This document shows, in pieces, positions 42,889 to 52,369 of a DNA stretch of 64,000 bases. Location of the stretch: positions 658,190-722,189 of the forward strand of contig NZ_LT635861.1 in NCBI RefSeq assembly GCF_900128485.1, in the 5' to 3' direction. Position 1 is the stretch's first letter. Every line of letters starts with the position of its first letter. This DNA is from Duodenibacillus massiliensis. GTDB taxonomy: Bacteria > Pseudomonadota > Gammaproteobacteria > Burkholderiales > Burkholderiaceae_F. The position numbers and the translations under genes are program-made. The notes below the pieces were generated by a model, which searched no databases, was not told where the DNA came from, and saw only the letters and a list, made by a program, of their open reading frames with translations.

Positions 42889-44154
42889 TTGAAAGTATTT
42901 GTTTTGAACATGCGCGGGCAACCGCTCATGCCGTGCTCCCCGCCCAAGGCACGTAAGCTCCTTCGGGCCGGGAAGGCCGTGCCTGTGCGCCGAACGCCCT
43001 TTGTGATTCAACTGACGGTGCCGACGGGCGAAACCAAGCAGCCGATCACCTTGGGTGTGGATGCGGGCTACAAGCACGTCGGCCTGAGCGCAACGACCGC
43101 CAAGGAAGAGTTGTTGGCTTCCGAGGTCGAACTGCGGCAGGACGTGACGGACTTGCTCTCGGATCGCTTGGCACTTCGCCGCGCCCGACGCAATCGCAAG
43201 ACGCGCTACCGCGCACCACGCTTCGACAACCGCGTTCGATCGAAGCACAAGGGCTGGCTTGCGCCGTCCGTGGAGAACCGCATTCAGGCGCACATATCGC
43301 GCATTGAAGCGGTTTGCCGAGTGCTTCCGATCACCAATATCGTGATTGAAACCGCATCCTTCGACATTCAGAAGATCAAGAATCCCGAAGTCGAAGGCAC
43401 GGACTATCAGCAGGGCGAGCAGCTTGGCTTTTGGAACGTGCGCGAATATGTGCTGTTCCGCGACGGTCACGTTTGCCAAGCCTGCAAAGGCAGATCGAAA
43501 GATCTGATTCTCAACGTGCATCACATTGAGAGTCGGAAAACGGGAGGCGACGCGCCGGGCAACCTCATTACGCTCTGCGAGGCGTGCCACAAGGCGTATC
43601 ACGCAGGCAAGTTGAAGCAGTTTAGTCCCCGGCGCGGCGCTTCTTTCAGGGCAGAGACTTTCATGGGCATCATGCGTTGGACGGTGCTCAACCGCCTGCG
43701 CGAGCGCCATCCCGAATTGCCTGTCACGAATACCTACGGGTATCTGACCAAACACAAGCGCATCGTCGCGGGCTTGCCGAAGACGCATTGCGCGGACGCT
43801 TTCTGCATTGCCGGCGTCCTCGACGCAAAACGTCGGGGCGAATACCTGTTTCAGAAACAGATGCGCCGCCACAATCGCCAGATCCACAAGCTGACGATTC
43901 TCAAAGGCGGTGTGCGCAAGCGCCATCAGGCTCCGTACCTAGTGCACGGCTTCAGGCTCTTTGACAAGGTGCTGAGCAAAGGGGAAGTCGGCTTTATTTT
44001 TGGCAGACGCTCCTCGGGTGCATTCGATGTGCGCCGTCTGGACGGTACAAAGATTTCTGCCGGTATTTCGTACAAGAAACTTTCGCTTCTTGAGAAGCGA
44101 AAGACGTTTTTAACCGAACTGAGAAAGGAGGACGGCGATTCCTCCCGTGTCTGA
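42889..44154 (+). CDS. iscB: IscB RNA-guided nuclease, copy 4
   Basis: 421 residues from TTG 42889, supported by AAAGGAG six bases upstream and by the family N-terminus KVFVLNMRGQPLMP. Near-identical to copy 1, with all RuvC (D58, E154, H300, D303) and HNH (H211-H212, N225, H234) residues and zinc Cys pairs. A few C-terminal differences (LRKEDGDSSRV). The stop is 27 bases before the copA ATG. Confidence 0.93.
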   Translation: MKVFVLNMRGQPLMPCSPPKARKLLRAGKAVPVRRTPFVIQLTVPTGETKQPITLGVDAGYKHVGLSATTAKEELLASEVELRQDVTDLLSDRLALRRARRNRKTRYRAPRFDNRVRSKHKGWLAPSVENRIQAHISRIEAVCRVLPITNIVIETASFDIQKIKNPEVEGTDYQQGEQLGFWNVREYVLFRDGHVCQACKGRSKDLILNVHHIESRKTGGDAPGNLITLCEACHKAYHAGKLKQFSPRRGASFRAETFMGIMRWTVLNRLRERHPELPVTNTYGYLTKHKRIVAGLPKTHCADAFCIAGVLDAKRRGEYLFQKQMRRHNRQIHKLTILKGGVRKRHQAPYLVHGFRLFDKVLSKGEVGFIFGRRSSGAFDVRRLDGTKISAGISYKKLSLLEKRKTFLTELRKEDGDSSRV

Positions 44155-44181
44155 AGACGCGGGTTTCCTCGCGGAATTTCT

Positions 44182-46971
44182 ATGAAGGAAGTTCATTTTG
44201 ATGTGCGCGGCATGAGCTGCGCAGCCTGTTCTGCGCGCGTGGAAAAAGCCGCTGAGTCGGTCGCGGGAACAGAGGGTGTTGCCGTCAATCTGCTCAAAAA
44301 CAGCATGGTCTGCTCGGTTGACGACACGAAAGCCGATGCCGTGATTGCGGCCGTTGAGAAAGCCGTGGCTGATGCGGGTTACGAAGCCCTTTGCCGCGAA
44401 GAGGGCAAGACCGCCAAAGGTTCTGAAAACGAGCTGCAGGCAGCGGCAGACGCTGAAACCGGGCAGCTCAAAATCCGCCTTTACACCTCCGTTGTTTTGT
44501 GCGTGATTCTGATGGCGGCAGCCATGGGTCCGATGGCCGGGCTCGCCGTCCCCGCGTTTTTGGATCCGAGGGTAAGCCCCGTGTCGGCGGCGTTGACGCA
44601 GCTCCTGCTCACGATTCCCGTGGTGGCGCTTAACTTCAAGTTTTTCCGGCAGGGCACAAAGGGCCTTATCCACGGTGCGCCCAACATGGATACGCTTGTG
44701 GCGATCGGGGCCGGTGCGTCGCTTCTTTTCGGCATCTTTGCGCTTTACCGCATGGTTTTTGCCCTTGAGGCCGGCGACGCAGCGCAGACGATGCACTACG
44801 CGCATAACCTCTACTTTGACTCGGCCGCGATGATTCTGACGCTCATTACCGTCGGAAAATATTTTGAGGCAAGAGCCAAAGGCAAAACCACGGCCGCGGT
44901 TTCAGCGCTTTTAAAGCTTGTTCCGGAAACCGCGGTGGTTATGAGAAACGGCACTGAAGTCACCGTAAAGGCCGCAGAGATCGTTGCCGGTGACACCGTG
45001 GTTTTAAAAACCGGGGAGCGTATCCCCGTGGACGGCGTGGTTGTTGAGGGGACGGCAACGGTGGATGAGTCGGCGATGACCGGTGAAAGCCTGCCGGTTG
45101 CCAAAGCCGCGGGTGACAGTTTGTCGGGCGCAACGCTCATGACAAGCGGCCGTCTTTTGATGCGCGCCGTGCGGGTGGGGGATGAGACGGCACTTGCGCA
45201 GATCATTCGCCTCGTGGATGAGGCAACATCAGGAAAAGCACCGGTCGCGCGGCTTGCGGATAAAGTGAGCGCTTACTTTGTGCCCGCAGTGATCGGCATT
45301 GCTTTTGTGACGGCCGCCGTGTGGCTCGTGTGCGGCTACAGCTGGGAATTTGCCGCAACCTGTGCGGTCAGTGTCCTCGTGATTTCCTGCCCGTGCGCCC
45401 TGGGCCTTGCCACTCCCACGGCCATCATGGTGGGAACGGGCAGAGGCGCTGCCGAGGGACTTTTATTTAAGTCGGCGGAAGTGATTGAAAAGACGCGCTC
45501 CGTTACAACCGTTATTCTCGATAAAACGGGAACCGTGACCGAGGGCCGTCCGGCACTCACCGACATCGTGCCGCTTGCCGGCCAAAACGCAGACGAAGTT
45601 CTTACGCTTGCGGCTTCTGTTGAAGTCTTAAGCGAACATCCGCTGGCAAAGGCCGTTGCCGGGGCCGTCAAGGAAAAGAATTTGGCTTTACTGAAGGCAG
45701 AGGCCTTCACGCAGGCGCCGGGCCGTGTTGAGGCACTTGTGAGCGGCCGCAAAATCGCGGTGGGCAACGTTTCGGTGCTGGACGACACCGAAGCGCAGAA
45801 ACTCAGCCCCGCGCTTGAAAAGCTTGCCGACGAGGGAAAGACGGCGCTCGTTGTCGTTGCTGACGGTAAGCCGCTTGCGGTGCTTGCGGTGGCCGACGCC
45901 GTCAAACCGGAGAGCCATCAGGCGATTGCGGCTCTGAAGGCCAGGGGCCTTAAGGTGCGGATTGTCACCGGAGACAACGCCCGTACGGCAGCCGCGGTGG
46001 CGCGCGCCGTGGGGCTCACTGCGGCGGACGTGACCGCTCAGGTTATGCCTGCGGACAAAGAGCGCATCGTGCGTGAGCTGCAGGCCGGCGGCGAAACGGT
46101 TCTCATGGTCGGAGACGGCATCAACGATGCGCCGGCCCTGACGCGCGCGGATATCGGGATGGCAATCGGCGCGGGCACCGACGTTGCGGTGGAGTCGGCC
46201 GATATTGTGCTCGTGAGAAGCCGTCTCACGGACGTTGCCGCGGCCTATGACCTTTCTGCGGCCGTCATGCGCAATATCAAGGAAAACCTCTTTTGGGCGT
46301 TCTTTTATAACGCGGTCGGGATTCCGGTTGCCGCAGGCGTCTTTTACCTGTGGCTTGGCTGGACGTTAAATCCGATGATTGCCGCGGCGGCGATGAGCAT
46401 GAGTTCGGTTTCGGTGGTCAGTAACGCCTTAAGGCTCAGAGGCTGGAAGCGCGCAGCCGATCTCGCCGTCACCGTCAAGGCGCAGACAAAAGAGCGCCCC
46501 GAACCGCAGAAAGAACAACAGCCCGAAACACCGTGCGATGCGAAGCTCATTGTGGAAGGCATGCACTGCCCGCACTGCTCGGGGCGCGTCGAAAAGGCGC
46601 TCGCAGCCACGGCCGGCGTCACAAAGGCCGAGGTGGATCTCGCAAAGAAAACCGCCTTGGTCTGGGGGAGCGCTTCAGCTGAAACGCTCAAAGCGGCTGT
46701 TGTTGCCGCGGGTTACACCGTTTCTTCAACTACAACCAAAAAGAAGGAAATCAAAATGACAACCTACGTTCTCACAGTTAACGGCATGCACTGCACCCAC
46801 TGCAGCGGCAGTGTTCAGAAGGCGCTCTCGGCCGTGGCGGGCGTCACCAAAGCCGCGGTGGATCTTGAAAGCAAAAAGGCGACGGTCGAAGGCGAGGGTG
46901 TGAGCCCTGAGGCGCTTAAAGCGGCCGTGACGGATGCGGGCTTTGAAGTTGCCGACATCCGCTCCGAATAA
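44182..46971 (+). CDS. copA: Copper P1B-type ATPase with extra C-terminal HMA domains
   Basis: Exports Cu(I) across the inner membrane. 929 residues: N-terminal metal-binding HMA (GMSCAACS, C13 and C16), eight-helix core, transport motif SCPCALGLATP near 403, phosphorylation DKTGT near 446, SEHPLAKA and GDGINDAPAL. Unusually, two more HMA domains follow the core: GMHCPHCSG near 794 and GMHCTHCSG near 868. The family normally carries HMA domains at the N-terminus. The last domain has its own ribosome site and ATG (46756), so a free chaperone may also be made. The start ATG abuts IscB copy 4. Confidence 0.93.
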   Translation: MKEVHFDVRGMSCAACSARVEKAAESVAGTEGVAVNLLKNSMVCSVDDTKADAVIAAVEKAVADAGYEALCREEGKTAKGSENELQAAADAETGQLKIRLYTSVVLCVILMAAAMGPMAGLAVPAFLDPRVSPVSAALTQLLLTIPVVALNFKFFRQGTKGLIHGAPNMDTLVAIGAGASLLFGIFALYRMVFALEAGDAAQTMHYAHNLYFDSAAMILTLITVGKYFEARAKGKTTAAVSALLKLVPETAVVMRNGTEVTVKAAEIVAGDTVVLKTGERIPVDGVVVEGTATVDESAMTGESLPVAKAAGDSLSGATLMTSGRLLMRAVRVGDETALAQIIRLVDEATSGKAPVARLADKVSAYFVPAVIGIAFVTAAVWLVCGYSWEFAATCAVSVLVISCPCALGLATPTAIMVGTGRGAAEGLLFKSAEVIEKTRSVTTVILDKTGTVTEGRPALTDIVPLAGQNADEVLTLAASVEVLSEHPLAKAVAGAVKEKNLALLKAEAFTQAPGRVEALVSGRKIAVGNVSVLDDTEAQKLSPALEKLADEGKTALVVVADGKPLAVLAVADAVKPESHQAIAALKARGLKVRIVTGDNARTAAAVARAVGLTAADVTAQVMPADKERIVRELQAGGETVLMVGDGINDAPALTRADIGMAIGAGTDVAVESADIVLVRSRLTDVAAAYDLSAAVMRNIKENLFWAFFYNAVGIPVAAGVFYLWLGWTLNPMIAAAAMSMSSVSVVSNALRLRGWKRAADLAVTVKAQTKERPEPQKEQQPETPCDAKLIVEGMHCPHCSGRVEKALAATAGVTKAEVDLAKKTALVWGSASAETLKAAVVAAGYTVSSTTTKKKEIKMTTYVLTVNGMHCTHCSGSVQKALSAVAGVTKAAVDLESKKATVEGEGVSPEALKAAVTDAGFEVADIRSE
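46756..46971 (+). CDS. Possible internal CopZ-like chaperone ORF
   Basis: In-frame ATG at 46756 inside copA, preceded by AAGAAGGAAATCAAA, a good ribosome site. It would give a 71-residue HMA protein (GMHCTHCSG) of standard CopZ length. Best explained as a former copZ gene fused to the end of copA while keeping its start. Whether it is translated separately is unknown. Confidence 0.45.
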   Translation: MTTYVLTVNGMHCTHCSGSVQKALSAVAGVTKAAVDLESKKATVEGEGVSPEALKAAVTDAGFEVADIRSE

Positions 46972-46987
46972 AGAAGAAAACGCTCAA

Positions 46988-47821
46988 TCAGCTGCCCGTA
47001 AAAAGGCGGCTGATTTCTTCCGGGCGCGGCAGGGAGCTTGCTTCTTCCGCGCTTCTTAACCACTGGTGCACGGGCTTCAGAATTTCGAGCTTTACGCGGA
47101 AGCGGTCGGCTTCCGAGACCACAAGCCCTTTCTTTTTGAGGCTTGTCATGCTGCGCTCAAGCGCTGCGCTTGAACAGTTCACCACGTATCTGAGCGCTTC
47201 GCCGCGCAAAATGAGCGGCATATCCACCCAGGTTTCGCCGTCAATCTCGGCGAGCTTACCGTAAACGGATGCCCAGGACATAAAAAACGCGAGCACGCGC
47301 TCATCAATGTCGAGAAGGGTCTCTGCGGCAAAGCCCAGGCGGTCAGAGAGCGCCGCAAGCTCAAACTGTGCGGCAATCAAAAGGAGAAACTCAGTGTTTT
47401 TCTTCGCAAGGCTCATCACGAGTTCCTGCGGAACCGACACGACAACACTCGGCACCAGCGCAAAATAGCGGCCCACGCAGGGGCGGCCCGTGAAGAAATT
47501 GAGGTTGCCGCAGGCCAGGCGCCCGGGGAGCCCTATCGCAACCGACAGACGGCTTTGTGCAAAGGGTGAACTCACACAGCGCGCAGTGATGCCGGATTTG
47601 ACCATCACAAGCTGATCGACGCGTTCAGAGGCACCCAAAACCGGGTCTTTGGGCGCAAGCGTCCGCTCAACGCCCCAGCGTTCGATAAGCGACTTGATTT
47701 CCGGGTGCAGCACGGGGTGAATCCAGGGCATCACCGGGGACTTGGGGCCGGATAACCCGTCCCAAGGGGCGTCGCGCGTATCGGCGATGTCCTTAAACCA
47801 CTGTCCTGAAGGTGCCCGCAT
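46988..47821 (-). CDS. Crp/Fnr-like regulator
   Basis: 277 residues from ATG 47821 (GAGGAG eight bases upstream). A cupin-like cyclic-nucleotide-type domain (about 40-140) is followed by a C-terminal helix-turn-helix (LRYVVNCSSAALERSMTSLKKKGLV). The iron-sulfur Cys pattern of Fnr is absent, and the ligand is unknown. Convergent with copA. Confidence 0.75.
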   Translation of the reverse strand: MRAPSGQWFKDIADTRDAPWDGLSGPKSPVMPWIHPVLHPEIKSLIERWGVERTLAPKDPVLGASERVDQLVMVKSGITARCVSSPFAQSRLSVAIGLPGRLACGNLNFFTGRPCVGRYFALVPSVVVSVPQELVMSLAKKNTEFLLLIAAQFELAALSDRLGFAAETLLDIDERVLAFFMSWASVYGKLAEIDGETWVDMPLILRGEALRYVVNCSSAALERSMTSLKKKGLVVSEADRFRVKLEILKPVHQWLRSAEEASSLPRPEEISRLFTGS

Positions 47822-47873
47822 GGCCGCTGCTCCTCTCAATAAAACAAACCGCTCGGTCGAAAATTCGAAGTGA

Positions 47874-48422
47874 CTACAGAATAGTGCCTGCCGCTGCGGG
47901 CGTCAATACGATGGTGCCGTTGCGTTTTGCGCGCTTGCCGGCCTTTAAAACGGCCTTATCCTTGGTGACAACAAAGTCGGCCTTCACAAAGTCCGCAAGC
48001 CGCAGAAACTTCACGTCATCGCGGTCCTTGCACCGGAGTGTTGTGGTGAAATCAGCGGGGATGGTGATTCCGAAAGAGAGGCTGTGCCAGAGCCTCAGAA
48101 TCTCACACTGATTGGCCACCGTCAGTTCAAACTGAGGGCGTCGGATCACGTCGGCAAGTTCGTCCACCGTGTCGTCGCTTCGCACCGCCCAGAAGCGGTC
48201 GTAATAGAGCGCGTCTTTAACGGGGGCGGCAGTTTTGTCTTCCCAAAACCAAAAATCCAGAAGGACATTCGTGTCAATCACCACCACGGGCCGCGTGCGC
48301 CGGCCCGGTACCAGAGCGAGGTCGGCTTCAAGCGCCGCCCTGCGCTCCGGAGTCGGGTGGTGCTTTTGGCGCAGTTCCAGGAGAAACTGCGCCGTGGGAA
48401 GCGTCGCGGCAAAGGGTGTCAC
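47874..48422 (-). CDS. PIN-domain putative ribonuclease
   Basis: 182 residues. The PIN domain (VVVIDTNVLLDFWFW, later acidic residues in DDTVDELADVI and the CKDRDDVKFL stretch) keeps the Asp residues of the metal site. It matches the PIN family often annotated as a toxin component, but no antitoxin gene is adjacent. Starts eight bases after the acnA stop, so it shares that message. Confidence 0.82.
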   Translation of the reverse strand: MTPFAATLPTAQFLLELRQKHHPTPERRAALEADLALVPGRRTRPVVVIDTNVLLDFWFWEDKTAAPVKDALYYDRFWAVRSDDTVDELADVIRRPQFELTVANQCEILRLWHSLSFGITIPADFTTTLRCKDRDDVKFLRLADFVKADFVVTKDKAVLKAGKRAKRNGTIVLTPAAAGTIL

Positions 48423-48429
48423 CGGTGCC

Positions 48430-51132
48430 TCACGCGTTTTCGATGCGGCTGATCATGTAGGGCATGATGCCGCCCGCCTTCACGTAGGTGAGTTCTACGG
48501 GGGTGTCGATTCTCACCGTAAGCGGCACGCTCTTAACCGTACCGTCCGGGTAGTGAATCGTGAGCGTCACGTCGCCCAGGGGTTTAATGGCGTCAACCCC
48601 TGTGATGTCAAAGGTTTCACGGCCGGTAAGCCCCAGCGTCTGAGCGCTTGTGCCCGGCTTAAACTGCAGCGGCAGAACTCCCATACCGATGAGGTTGGAG
48701 CGGTGAATGCGCTCAAAGCTCTTCACAATGACGGCTTTGACCCCCAACAATTTCGTACCCTTGGCGGCCCAGTCGCGGCTTGAGCCCGTGCCGTATTCTT
48801 CACCGGCAAACACAACGACCGGGATGTGCTTGGCCTTGTAGTCGCAGGCCGCTTCAAAGATCGTGGTCTTTTTGCCTTCGGGCATCTCAAGCGTAAAGCC
48901 CCCTTCCACGGGTGTGCCGTCGGGGTTTGCGGGAACCATGAGGTTCTTGATGCGGGCGTTGGCAAATGTGCCGCGCATCATCACTTCGTGCTGGCCGCGC
49001 CGCGACCCGTAACTGTTGAAGTCGGCCTCCGCCACGCCCTTGCTTCTTAACCACTTTGCTGCCGGCGTATCCGCGCCGATGCGGCCTGCGGGCGAAATGT
49101 GGTCGGTCGTCACGGAGTCACCGAAAATGCCGAGCGCGCGGGCGCCCTTGATGTCGCTCATCGTGTCGGTTGCTTCCATAAAGGGAGGCTCAGCAATGTA
49201 GGTCGAATCCGGCCAGTTGTAGCAGGGACCGGTGGTGCCGGTCACGGCCTGCCACAATGAACCCGGTTCCGTGCGGATCTTGAGGTAGGTCGAGCGGTAG
49301 GCTTCGGGTTGCTGAGCCGCGGGCAGCATCGCTTCGATTTCTTCCGGCGCGGGCCAGACGTCCCTGAGATAAACGGGCTTGCCGTCCTTGCCGGTTCCGA
49401 GCGGTTCTTCCGCAAGATCACGGCGCACGCTGCCCGCAATCGCGTAGGCGACCACCAAAGCGGGCGAGGCAAGGAAATTGGCCTTCACCGCCGGGTGAAT
49501 ACGGGCTTCAAAGTTGCGGTTTCCGGACAAAACGGCGGCTGTTACGAGGTTTTCGTCTTTGACGGCTTTCAAAATGTCGGGTGCGAGGTCACCGGCGTTG
49601 CCGATACAGGTGGTGCAGCCGTAGGCAGCGACATTAAAGCCGAGCTTTTCAAGGTAGGGCAGGAGCCCGAGCTTTTCAAGGTAGGCCGTTACAACGCGGC
49701 TTCCCGGTGCGAGGCTCGTTTTGATGCGCGGCGCGGTCGTAAGCCCCGCTTCCACGGCCTTTTTCGCGAGAAGCCCTGCGGCAATCAGAACCGAGGGGTT
49801 GGAGGTGTTCGTGCAGGAGGTTATGGCCGCAATCACGATGTCGCCGTGATTGAGTTTCCTGCCGTCAGCCAAAGTGCCCGCGGCATGCGTGCGGTCTGCG
49901 GGCTGCGAAAAGCCGCCATCGGCAACGGGTGTCGTGAGAAGCTTTTCAAAGGTGGGGGTAAGCTCCGTGAGTTCAATTCTGTCCTGCGGACGGCGGGGGC
50001 CGGCCAAAGACGGCCGAACTTTGGCAAGATCGATTTCTACCGTGTCGGTGTAGTCGTGCACACCGGCCTCGGCAATGCCGAAAAGCCCCTGCGCCTTAAA
50101 GTAGGCTTCAATGCGGCTGCAGACCTCTTCAGTGCGCCCCGTTTCCTTAAAGAACGCAATCGTTTTGTCGTCCACGCCGAAGTAGCCCATCGTGGCGCCG
50201 TATTCGGGGGCCATGTTGGCAATCGTGGCGCGCTCGGGCACCGCCAGAGACCTTGCGCCGTCACCGAAAAATTCCACAAACTTGCCGACCACTTTCTTGG
50301 CGCGCAGCACCTGCGTGACGGTAAGCGCGAGATCCGTTGTCGTGCAGTCGGCGGGGAGTTTCCCCTTAAGGTGCACGCCCACGACGTCGGGGGTGAGCAT
50401 GTAAATGGGGCGCCCGAGCATCGCGGCTTCGGCTTCGATGCCGCCCACGCCCCAGCCGATGACACCGAGCCCGTTTACCATCACCGTGTGGCTGTCGGTG
50501 CCCACAACGCTGTCGGGCCAGAGCGTGTTGTCCTTGCCGCAGAAGACACCGCGGGCAAGGTACTCGAGGTTGACCTGATGCACGATACCGAATCCCGGCG
50601 GCACAATGCCGAAACTCTTAAAGGCCTGCATGCCCCACTTGAGAAAGCTGTAGCGCTCGCGGTTACGCTTGAATTCAACCGACATGTTGTCGGTGAGGGC
50701 CTTGGGGTTGCCGAAGTTGTCGATCATCACCGAGTGGTCCACGACCATATCCACGGGAACGAGCGGTTCCACACGTTCGGGATCAAGCCCCCGGCGTGCG
50801 GCTTCGCTGCGCATGGCGGCCAAGTCCGCCAAGAGCGGAACACCGGTTAAGTCCTGCAGAATCACGCGGCTTACCACAAACGGCGTTTCTTCACGCGGGG
50901 CGTTGGCTTTCCAGCCGGCAAGCTTTTTCACGCTCTCGGCGTGAATCGTTTCTTCGTCGCAGTTTCTGAGAATGCTTTCAAGCACAATGCGGATCGTCAC
51001 CGGGACGCGGGTGAGATCAACGCCGAGCTCTGCGGCGAGTTTGGGAAGGCTGTAGTAGCGGTAGTCCTTGCCGCCTGCGGTGAGCGTCGCAAGCGTGGAG
51101 GCGCGCAGGCTCTCTTTGGCGTTCTGGGTCAT
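48430..51132 (-). CDS. acnA: Aconitate hydratase A
   Basis: Interconverts citrate and isocitrate with a [4Fe-4S] cluster. 900 residues; cluster Cys in TSCTNTSNPSV and in GCTTCIGNAGD, substrate-binding VVGTDSHTVM and the C-terminal swivel domain GEEYGTGSSRDWAAKG. Full length for AcnA/IRP type. The PIN-domain gene follows directly. Confidence 0.96.
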   Translation of the reverse strand: MTQNAKESLRASTLATLTAGGKDYRYYSLPKLAAELGVDLTRVPVTIRIVLESILRNCDEETIHAESVKKLAGWKANAPREETPFVVSRVILQDLTGVPLLADLAAMRSEAARRGLDPERVEPLVPVDMVVDHSVMIDNFGNPKALTDNMSVEFKRNRERYSFLKWGMQAFKSFGIVPPGFGIVHQVNLEYLARGVFCGKDNTLWPDSVVGTDSHTVMVNGLGVIGWGVGGIEAEAAMLGRPIYMLTPDVVGVHLKGKLPADCTTTDLALTVTQVLRAKKVVGKFVEFFGDGARSLAVPERATIANMAPEYGATMGYFGVDDKTIAFFKETGRTEEVCSRIEAYFKAQGLFGIAEAGVHDYTDTVEIDLAKVRPSLAGPRRPQDRIELTELTPTFEKLLTTPVADGGFSQPADRTHAAGTLADGRKLNHGDIVIAAITSCTNTSNPSVLIAAGLLAKKAVEAGLTTAPRIKTSLAPGSRVVTAYLEKLGLLPYLEKLGFNVAAYGCTTCIGNAGDLAPDILKAVKDENLVTAAVLSGNRNFEARIHPAVKANFLASPALVVAYAIAGSVRRDLAEEPLGTGKDGKPVYLRDVWPAPEEIEAMLPAAQQPEAYRSTYLKIRTEPGSLWQAVTGTTGPCYNWPDSTYIAEPPFMEATDTMSDIKGARALGIFGDSVTTDHISPAGRIGADTPAAKWLRSKGVAEADFNSYGSRRGQHEVMMRGTFANARIKNLMVPANPDGTPVEGGFTLEMPEGKKTTIFEAACDYKAKHIPVVVFAGEEYGTGSSRDWAAKGTKLLGVKAVIVKSFERIHRSNLIGMGVLPLQFKPGTSAQTLGLTGRETFDITGVDAIKPLGDVTLTIHYPDGTVKSVPLTVRIDTPVELTYVKAGGIMPYMISRIENA

Positions 51133-51277
51133 CTGGTTTTGTCTCCCGGGATGTGCGGGCGTGTGTCTCCCAGAATGGAGCCGCCCGGTCTTATGTAAAG
51201 TGGAATTGATTTTAGCCGCGCACCGCGCAGGCTAAGGCTTTCACGGGGTAAAAATATGTGAAATCTAGGCAGAACGT

Positions 51278-52366
51278 CTAGGAAAAAAGTGCCTCAGCGA
51301 GGATTTCGGGCGTTGCGTGCGCCTGCGCCATCCGTTTGGCGCGTTCAATTTCCGTCGCTGAGAGTTCGGCCGTTAGTTCATCACAGCGGATGCGGCACTG
51401 CGCGAGAAGCTCCGCCGTGTCTTTGCCGTCGCCGCGGGCATCACGGTCGGTCAGAACGCTTCTCACCTTCATCAGAAGCGCCAGGGCTTCAGCGGGCAGC
51501 CGGCCCGCGCGTGTTTCGCCCTCCGTGAGAAGCTTTGCCAGAAAAAGAAAAGCCGGGAGGTAGCCCTGCAGCGCACTGCGCCGGGCCCAGTCGCAGGCCG
51601 TGTCCGCGGACTTTCTGACGCCGTCACCCCGCCAGTGGAAAAACGCAAGCTGCAGCTGTGCGGCAGCGAGCCCCCCGCGGGCGGCTTCCGCGCACCAGTG
51701 AAGGGCTTCAGCGCTGTCGGCCTGCGGGTTGTCCGGTCTGAGGTTGAGTTCACTTAAGGCTAGTGCCGCTTTGGCGCTGCCCTTTAAGGCCGCACGTTTA
51801 AGCCGCTGCTGGGCCTGCCGCAGGTCCGTCGGACAGCCGCGGCCGGTGGCGTAGGCAATACCGGACTCGTATTCAGCCTCGGTGTGCCCCTGGGCTGCGG
51901 CAAGCCGAAACCAGGTGAGGGCCTCGGAGGGATTTTCTTCGCAGCCGAACCCCCAGAGGAGGGCTCGTCCGAGATCGTACTGGGCGTCTTTGTTGCCCAT
52001 GACTGCGGCTTTGCGGAAAAGTTCCACGGCTTTTTCCGGATCGGGCCTCACCCCCTGACCGCGGGCAATCAGCAGTCCCAGCAGGTACTGCGAGGCCGTA
52101 TGTTCTTTTTCCACGGCTTTTCTGAGCCACTTGACGGCCGCACGGTTGTCGGCGGAAATGACGGCGGTCTGCGCGAGCGTCCTCGCAAGCTCGTACTGCG
52201 CCTGCGGGGAGCCCTGGGCGGCTTCGCGCGTCCAGAGATCAACCTGAGTTTTTTCCGGCCGTGCCTGCGTTACGTCCCCCCGTAAGAGCGCAAGAACCCC
52301 GGCGGAAGCCGTATCAGCCCCCGTGCGTTTGGGAAGTTCAAAGCGCGTCTCAACGTTGGTGCGCAT
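51278..52366 (-). CDS. Sel1-like repeat protein
   Basis: 362 residues, with at least five Sel1-type repeats between residues 50 and 270 (ASQYLLGLLIARGQGV, AQYDLGRALLWGFGC, AEYESGIAYATGRGC and so on). No signal peptide, so likely cytoplasmic scaffold. Partners unknown. A membrane-protein gene ends three bases away in the same direction upstream. Confidence 0.82.
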   Translation of the reverse strand: MRTNVETRFELPKRTGADTASAGVLALLRGDVTQARPEKTQVDLWTREAAQGSPQAQYELARTLAQTAVISADNRAAVKWLRKAVEKEHTASQYLLGLLIARGQGVRPDPEKAVELFRKAAVMGNKDAQYDLGRALLWGFGCEENPSEALTWFRLAAAQGHTEAEYESGIAYATGRGCPTDLRQAQQRLKRAALKGSAKAALALSELNLRPDNPQADSAEALHWCAEAARGGLAAAQLQLAFFHWRGDGVRKSADTACDWARRSALQGYLPAFLFLAKLLTEGETRAGRLPAEALALLMKVRSVLTDRDARGDGKDTAELLAQCRIRCDELTAELSATEIERAKRMAQAHATPEILAEALFS

Positions 52367-52369
52367 GGC

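Larger units (their letters stand above)
42586..44181 (+). mobile_element. IscB element copy 4 (intact, 1596 bp)
   Basis: Left end GTCAACTACCCC at 42586, right end GGAATTTCT at 44181, with the same end hairpins as copies 1 and 2. It is eight bases longer because of a short GGTATCAA duplication just before iscB. It lies in the divergent space between the HxlR regulator and copA, oriented with copA. The next codon after its right end is the copA ATG. Confidence 0.88.

Noticed and set aside
49309-50850. 513-codon open frame on the plus strand
   Set aside because: Antisense of acnA; His/Gly-rich composition typical of a shadow frame.
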